From assembly GCA_022562795.1 (NCBI GenBank), contig JADFOP010000046.1, forward strand, positions 1 to 16,287: a DNA stretch of 16,287 bases. The letters are read 5' to 3'. Both the position numbers and the translations under genes were made by a program. This DNA comes from Nitrospinota bacterium. GTDB taxonomy: Bacteria; JADFOP01. Within the stretch, counting starts at the first letter, position 1, and every line of letters begins with the position of its first letter. This document shows positions 13,199 to 16,287 of this stretch, one piece after another. The notes below the pieces were generated by a model. That model saw only the letters and a program-made list of their open reading frames with translations, searched no databases and was not told the DNA's origin.

Positions 13199-13227
13199 AA
13201 TATATATAACAAAAAAATACCTGTCAA
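13199..13227 (-). promoter_or_regulatory. Strong sigma70-like promoter of the ArsR-rhodanese operon
   Basis: Minus-strand consensus TTGACA (13222-13227), a 17-base spacer and TATATT (13199-13204). The operator at 13178-13197 abuts the -10, so a bound repressor would block initiation. The rest of the gap 13228-13343 shows no gene. Confidence 0.75.
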
Positions 13228-13343
13228 GTCTTTTTTTAGGAGGCCCCAAAGAACACTATTAATTGGGAGAGCTTAATTGGGTAACGGCTTCGCTTCAAGA
13301 CCAACCTGTGCAATGGAATTAACGAGGGCATGGCTGTAGGTTG

Positions 13344-13910
13344 TCATTCGGCAAGCAATGGACTCACTTCCTCAAGGAGTTTGTCCGCCGTCTGGATAAC
13401 CGTAGACCCCCAGCCTACCAAGGGTTCGGGGATCACATCCCATCTGGCCTCGCCTCCGTAGAGCAAATAGGCGTCCCAGACGATATCCTCCTGGAGGGGC
13501 TGACCACCTTTTATTTGTTCAATCTCCTTGACGCTCAGGCTCGAGCGAGGAGCCTCCCCTGTGACCCAGTCTCTTTCCGTAAAGGAAGGGAGGACGTGCT
13601 CTTTGACCCACCTTCCCAGGGTTCGCTCTTCATCCCAAAAGTGCGTGACTCGGGGGTCACCCAACCGCTCCTTCGCCTCAGAAAGTCGCTCTTGGGCATC
13701 GCTGCTTAACATAGACAGCCAAATGGCATAAACGGAAATTTCGGAAGAGGGGTTTTTCGCCAGAATCTCCTGCTGCACCCAACGGGTGCCGTCCTCACAG
13801 ACCCCTCACGTCGGGGAGAGAAGGAGAATCAGACGAGGCCTGCCCTGGTCCTGGTTAAAGAGCGTCTTTAGCTGCGCAAGAACAGTCTCCGCACCGCTTG
13901 TCTCTTGCAT
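13344..13910 (-). CDS. Thioredoxin-like selenoprotein with U-x-x-C (U35)
   Basis: A 188-residue cytosolic protein, last gene of the mer-like operon. The start is ATG 13908-13910 after GAGGGG, 17 bases behind the MerP stop. An N-terminal helix leads to a hydrophobic strand and active-site loop RLILLLSPTUGVCEDGTRWV, where TGA at 13806-13808 encodes residue 35 and Cys38 follows: U-x-x-C at the thioredoxin position. After it come helix WVQQEILAKNPSS and a strand SVYAIWLSML. The C-terminal ~100 residues (DPRVTHFWDEERTLGRWVKE, WDAYLLYGGEARWD) resemble a thioredoxin-fold beta strand plus insertion and are not assigned. No signal peptide is seen. Likely role: selenol-dependent reductase or metal handler for the adjacent carriers (inference). 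A hairpin lies 16 bases after the UGA. Confidence 0.85.
13775..13789 (-). promoter_or_regulatory. SECIS-like hairpin of the thioredoxin-like selenoprotein
   Basis: GCACCC-GUU-GGGUGC (or a 5-bp stem with loop CGUUG) begins 16 bases after the UGA at 13806-13808. Confidence 0.6.
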
Positions 13911-13927
13911 ATTGCTCCCCTCTCAGG

Positions 13928-14224
13928 CTAAGGGTTAGCTTTTGCCTTAAAGCCGGCTCGCTCGATGGCCTTGATAAGTTCTTCCAGGGTAACTCTATCC
14001 AGGTCGTACTGAACCACCGCCTCCGGGGGTTTGAAGGTCACTTTGGCTTGCTTAACTCCGTCCAGCCTCTCCAAGGCCGTCTTGACCAAGACGGGTCAGG
14101 CGCCTCAGACCATGCCTTCAATGGTGAGAGTGACCGTCTGAAGCTCGGCCACAGCGGGACCCACGACCATCCCCACAAACAGCAGACCGAGAATCAGGGC
14201 AATCATTATTGTGTGTCGACTCAT
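13928..14224 (-). CDS. merP: MerP-like periplasmic metal carrier with two selenocysteines (U40-x-x-U43)
   Basis: A 98-residue protein with a signal peptide (MSRHTIMIALILGLLFVGMV, cleavage near VA-E27) and one heavy-metal-associated (HMA) domain. In MerP the Hg(II) ligands are the two Cys of G-M-T-C-x-x-C. Here that motif reads TLTIEGMVUGAUPVLVKTAL with TGA at 14105-14107 (residue 40) and 14096-14098 (residue 43), followed by the intact HMA fold: LERLDGVKQAKVTFKPPEAV and LEELIKAIERAGFKAKAN. Both ligands are therefore Sec. Stopping at either TGA would destroy the domain. A 7-bp hairpin with a GGUC loop starts one base after the second UGA. It overlaps nothing and starts 13 bases after the MerT stop. 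Role: bind a soft metal, probably Hg(II), in the periplasm and hand it to MerT; the selenol form is inferred to bind tighter. Confidence 0.88.
14077..14094 (-). promoter_or_regulatory. SECIS-like hairpin of the MerP-like selenoprotein
   Basis: Perfect 7-bp stem CCGUCUU / AAGACGG around the tetraloop GGUC, a loop sequence like that of E. coli formate dehydrogenase SECIS elements. It starts 10 bases after the first UGA (14105-14107), with the second UGA lying in that gap and only one base from the stem. Confidence 0.75.
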
Positions 14225-14236
14225 CGTTCCAACCCC

Positions 14237-14596
14237 TCAGCTGGGCAGGGCCGACATAAGCAGCTTGGAGGCGAACGCCGGGAATAGGTCGAAGAAAACG
14301 GCCACCGTCACCACAGCCGTGGCAAATATCAATAGAGTAAAGTTGAGCTTCGCTCCCACCATCCTACAGGCCAAGGTGCGGCAGCGACGCCGCTCGCGGA
14401 AGTAGAGGAAGTAACCCAGGGCCACCCCTCCCACACCCGTCGGGATGAGAACCGCACGGTATTTCATCGTGGTCGCCATGAAAGCGCCGCTGCCAAGGCC
14501 GAGCAGGATGACCGCCAGCGGCAATACACAGCAGAGCGACGCGGCGAGGGCCGAGACGAGGCTGACCACCCCGCTTTTGATTTCACCCACCTTCAT
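14237..14596 (-). CDS. merT: Mercuric ion transporter MerT
   Basis: A 119-residue inner-membrane protein with three hydrophobic helices. The first holds the Cys22-Cys23 pair (ALAASLCCVLPLAVILLGLG) and the loop between helices 2 and 3 holds Cys72 and Cys77 (FRERRRCRTLACRMVGAKLN), the arrangement known for MerT, which takes Hg(II) from MerP and passes it to the cytosol. All four are encoded by UGC or UGU. Start: ATG 14594-14596 after GGGAGAGG (a GTG just before it is possible). It ends with TGA 14237-14239, followed in the same frame by MerP; I read the TGA as a stop. Grx lies 12 bases upstream. Confidence 0.92.
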   Translation of the reverse strand: MKVGEIKSGVVSLVSALAASLCCVLPLAVILLGLGSGAFMATTMKYRAVLIPTGVGGVALGYFLYFRERRRCRTLACRMVGAKLNFTLLIFATAVVTVAVFFDLFPAFASKLLMSALPS

Positions 14597-14608
14597 CACC
14601 TCTCCCTT

Positions 14609-14854
14609 CTACGAAATTTCCAGGAGCCGTTGGAGCTTCCCCCGGTCGAAGCCGATGACCACCTCGTCACCGATAATCACTATGGGCACCGCCCGGGCCC
14701 CCGTCAGGCGGACCACCTCTTCCAAGGCTTCCGGGTCGTCCATCACGTTGTGGTCGGTGAAGGCGACCCCCTTTGCTGAAAGGAACCCTTTCAGTCCCTG
14801 GCAGGAGCTTCACGTGGGGCTTGAGTAGACGACGACGGACTTTTCTTCACTCAT
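14609..14854 (-). CDS. Glutaredoxin-like selenoprotein with U-x-x-C (U15)
   Basis: An 81-residue glutaredoxin-fold protein. The frame starts at ATG 14852-14854 and crosses TGA 14810-14812 at residue 15: KSVVVYSSPTUSSCQGLKGF. This is the C-x-x-C position of glutaredoxins of the NrdH/'PTCSSC' type, so the site is U-x-x-C. The rest is normal: GARAVPIVIIGDEVVIGFDR carries the cis-Pro and the glutathione-binding-like strand, followed by the terminal helix KLQRLLEIS. Sec would raise its reactivity with disulfides, diselenides or soft metals. It sits between the zinc-ribbon gene and merT in a tight operon (12 bases to merT). A perfect hairpin begins 15 bases after the UGA. Confidence 0.92.
14776..14794 (-). 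promoter_or_regulatory. SECIS-like hairpin of the glutaredoxin selenoprotein
   Basis: Perfect 7-bp stem CUGAAAG / CUUUCAG around loop GGUUC, starting 15 bases after UGA 14810-14812. The GGU at the loop start matches the bacterial SECIS loop pattern. Confidence 0.75.
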
Positions 14855-14899
14855 AACGGGTTCTCCCTTATTATCCCTTTTTCTCCTCAGGCGCCGTTA

Positions 14900-15199
14900 T
14901 CAAACTTCCAAAGCCCAAGCCCCGTACTCGAAGCTCAGGCGAAAGGCTCGGTCACAATGCTCAACCATATCCCCCACTTGAACGTCGGTATCCAGCTCAA
15001 GTGCCTCGTAACACACCGGGCAGGAGGCGGTGGGAATGGGCTCCAGCGCCCACTGGTCCTTCTGTCTGACAAGTCGATAGGCGCTCCCCGCGCACACGTC
15101 ACATAACACACGGTCGCCTTCTTTATCATCGGGCTCCAGAGCTTTCATCTCCCCGCATCCAGGGCAGAGAGCCTTTCTCTCTCCCTCACTCGCACTCAC
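14900..15199 (-). CDS. Double zinc-ribbon, LysW-like protein
   Basis: A 99-residue protein translated from a GTG at 15197-15199 that overlaps the MerF stop by 14 bases, so it is translationally coupled. It has two copies of a zinc ribbon: the first is complete (ALCPGCGEMKALEPDDKEGD then RVLCDVCAG), while in the second the CPVC knuckle (SCPVCYEALELDTDVQVGD) is followed by EHCD with only one Cys (MVEHCDRAFRLSFEYG). The 'CPxC...ELDxDVxVGDxVEC' pattern is that of LysW-type carrier proteins. The usual LysW C-terminal Glu-Asp/Glu tail is replaced by WALEV. LysW homologues shuttle amino-acid intermediates, but a mer-operon partner may instead bind metal. The exact function is unknown. Confidence 0.75.
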   Translation of the reverse strand: MSASEGERKALCPGCGEMKALEPDDKEGDRVLCDVCAGSAYRLVRQKDQWALEPIPTASCPVCYEALELDTDVQVGDMVEHCDRAFRLSFEYGAWALEV

Positions 15200-15413
15200 T
15201 TTGGCACCGCCTCCGCTGGACCCAGCCAACGACGGCCAGAACGACAAAGAGCCCCAGGGCTGGAAAGAGCACGTAATCGAGGTAGCCGACGATAGCCGAC
15301 CATCCCACAACCGTCACGAGGACCACCAGCACGGGCGTGAAGCAGCAGACGGCCGCCACGACAGCCCCTATAATCCCAGTACGATGAAGACGAACGGCCG
15401 ACTTGAGATTCAC
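15186..15413 (-). CDS. merF: Mercury transporter MerF
   Basis: A 75-residue two-helix membrane protein. The first helix carries Cys23-Cys24 (GIIGAVVAAVCCFTPVLVVL) and is followed by VVGWSAIVGYLDYVLFPALG, which closely follows MerF of plasmid mer operons. The C-terminus has a second Cys pair, Cys70 and Cys74 (RRRCQSECE). MerF moves Hg(II) across the inner membrane using the two vicinal pairs. All four Cys are normal UGC/UGU codons. It starts 14 bases after the MerT-like selenoprotein stop and overlaps the zinc-ribbon start. Confidence 0.92.
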   Translation of the reverse strand: MNLKSAVRLHRTGIIGAVVAAVCCFTPVLVVLVTVVGWSAIVGYLDYVLFPALGLFVVLAVVGWVQRRRCQSECE

Positions 15414-15427
15414 TCCGCCTCTTTCTC

Positions 15428-15745
15428 CTACACAAAAAGCCTAAGCCACGGAGCCGACCAAAAGAAGAGGCTCACCGCCAGCGCCCCCCAGAGGTAACGG
15501 CGCCGCTTGGGCCCACCCATCCCTTTAGTGTAGCTCAAGTAAAAGGCTACACCAATGGACAGAACGGATACCGGAAGAAGATAGACCCTGTAGGCCGCCA
15601 AACTGACGGCTCCCAGGCCTCCGCTCGTAACCCCAAAGGCGGCGAAGACCAACGGAAGAATTCATCAGATATTCGGCAGCAACGAGGTCACCACGGAGAC
15701 GGCCCCGGTCCAAAGGGGCTTAGCTCCTCGATCCATGTTCCTCAT
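15428..15745 (-). CDS. MerT-like membrane protein with tandem selenocysteines (U27-U28)
   Basis: A 105-residue protein with three hydrophobic helices. Its frame contains TGATGA at 15662-15667: KPLWTGAVSVVTSLLPNIUU then ILPLVFAAFGVTSGGLGAVS. Helix one of MerT-type transporters carries a Cys-Cys pair before a 'xxPLVxxxxG' segment, and here exactly that pair is UU. The remaining helices (YRVYLLPVSVLSIGVAFYLS, YLWGALAVSLFFWSAPWLRL) are intact; the MerT loop Cys pair is absent. Start: ATG 15743-15745 or, with better ribosome spacing, ATG 15734-15736. MerF follows 14 bases later. No compact hairpin is obvious after the TGA pair; only a 4-bp stem around a large loop at 15621-15642 is visible. Role: transport of a soft metal, probably Hg(II), with a diselenol site (inference). 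Confidence 0.78.
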
Positions 15746-15830
15746 GTCTCCTTCTAACCATTCCTTGGGTTATCTCTGTTCAACCCCATCGATCTGGAGC
15801 GCGCATTCCGGTCTCGCCCACGAACTCCTG

Positions 15831-15866
15831 AAAAAAGGCGCCCAGATGGGCCGGTTAAGGCCCACG
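15831..15866 (-). terminator. Possible attenuator or terminator between the HMA and MerT-like genes
   Basis: Minus-strand TGGGCCTTAACCGGCCCA forms a 6-bp GC stem, followed ten bases later by a run of six T (15831-15836). The T-run is too far from this stem for a standard terminator; a second weak GCCC/GGGC stem lies closer. It might lower downstream expression. Confidence 0.3.
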
Positions 15867-15879
15867 AGGGCAACAGGCC

Positions 15880-16287
15880 TCACTGCGATGGGGCAAGCTT
15901 CAGCTCAAGGAACCGAAAATCAACCAGCTCCACCGCGGGAGGGACGCCGTCAATGACATTGTCTATCTTCATCACGGCCCTGGCCTCCTGCTCTGGCGGA
16001 GAATCCAGCGAAGCCAGCTTCTGGAGGGAAGGCGTCGCTTTCAGCCGACACACCTCGCCGGTCCCCGCAATGATAAAGACCCTATCCCCATTCGACTCAG
16101 TTAACACGCCCTGGGCGTCGAAGAGAGCGTAGCCGGTCTTGAAACCAGCCTTTTCGATTGCTTTGGCCATCTGTTGGGCGTTCTTAAGCCGCCACTGAGA
16201 GCCTTCTTTGAGCGAAACGGTGCCCGTGGCTTTTTCCAGACTCATGGTCACATTCTCAACGCCTTCCAGGCGTCTTAGGGCCTTTTC
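15880..16287 (-). CDS. HMA-domain protein, N-terminus cut off by the window edge
   Basis: The frame is open to the right edge, so at least 135 residues are visible and the beginning is missing. The first visible part, EKALRRLEGVENVTMSLEKA, and then KNAQQMAKAIEKAGFKTGYA are the two halves of a heavy-metal-associated fold after its metal-binding loop, which lies just outside the window. A C-terminal extension of ~70 residues (DRVFIIAGTGEVCRLKATPS ... VDFRFLELKLAPSQ) is not assigned. It is the most upstream visible gene of the mer-like operon, 135 bases before the Sec-Sec MerT-like gene. Because its partners use Sec in the metal loop, its missing motif may do so too. Confidence 0.7.
   Translation of the reverse strand, partial: EKALRRLEGVENVTMSLEKATGTVSLKEGSQWRLKNAQQMAKAIEKAGFKTGYALFDAQGVLTESNGDRVFIIAGTGEVCRLKATPSLQKLASLDSPPEQEARAVMKIDNVIDGVPPAVELVDFRFLELKLAPSQ

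Noticed and set aside
13228-13343. Terminator or small RNA in the gap before the ArsR gene
   Set aside because: No GC-rich stem followed by a T-run and no conserved RNA structure was visible; only the promoter and operator could be supported.
4932-15667. UGA reassigned as a sense codon genome-wide
   Set aside because: UGA clearly terminates several genes here (SCO1, MerF, ArsR-rhodanese, truncated haemoglobin), and Trp is encoded by UGG. Only UGAs at or near Cys-type positions are read through.
1-16287. tRNA genes (including tRNA-Sec), rRNA genes and CRISPR arrays
   Set aside because: No cloverleaf-like segments, rRNA signatures or regularly spaced repeats were seen on either strand. The Sec machinery must lie elsewhere.

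Overview
The window is a gene-dense, almost entirely minus-strand stretch from a Gram-negative-type bacterium, with many signal peptides, a periplasmic thiol-redox set, Shine-Dalgarno starts and sigma70-like promoters. Its most distinctive property is that it decodes in-frame UGA as selenocysteine (Sec, U) in at least seven genes (ten UGA codons). Most of these UGAs sit at, or next to, a Cys position of a recognisable redox or metal-binding motif, and nearly all are followed by a compact hairpin. UGA is also an ordinary stop in several genes here (SCO1, MerF, the ArsR-rhodanese gene) and Trp uses UGG, so this is Sec insertion and not a changed genetic code. Sec-rich bacteria of this kind include Desulfobacterota-like and several uncultivated phyla; I cannot place the organism more closely. 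|| Layout, left to right (transcription runs right to left). 1-199 is the start of secA. 307-740 is a decayed IS1-type transposase. 755-2196 is an AT-rich insert with a HicA/HicB toxin-antitoxin pair, a third small gene and a small basic protein. 2346-3278 is an M23/LytM endopeptidase with its own promoter. 3554-4066 is a membrane-anchored truncated haemoglobin. 4195-4290 is the last ~32 codons of an MFS transporter, duplicated from the intact copy at 10303-11589. 4295-9753 is an extracytoplasmic redox/metallochaperone block: SCO1, a CYCXC-type selenoprotein, an unfamiliar two-Sec secreted protein, a DUF3105-like protein, a CcmG/DsbE-like protein, a small membrane protein, a TlpA-like protein and a secreted Cys protein. 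9851-10213 encodes a Met/His-rich periplasmic protein. 10303-11589 is the MFS transporter. 11700-13163 is a persulfide/sulfide-type module: a metallo-beta-lactamase-fold protein with Sec, preceded by an ArsR-rhodanese fusion with a clear promoter and operator. || 13344-16287 is a mer-like transport operon running off the right edge: a heavy-metal-associated (HMA) protein (partial), a MerT-like protein whose Cys-Cys pair is Sec-Sec, MerF, a LysW-like zinc-ribbon protein, a glutaredoxin with U-x-x-C, a normal MerT, a MerP whose C-x-x-C is U-x-x-U, and a thioredoxin-like protein with U-x-x-C. || Interpretation: the right-hand operon looks like a mercury (or other soft metal/selenophilic) capture and transport system in which the thiol relay is partly rebuilt with selenols. 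Two selenol-thiol reductase-type proteins are encoded next to the carriers. No merA, merB or merR is visible, so whether the cargo is Hg(II) is an inference. The ArsR-rhodanese/MBL pair suggests nearby control by reactive sulfur (or selenium) species. The SECIS-like hairpins mostly begin 14-16 nt after the UGA, which strongly supports Sec decoding.
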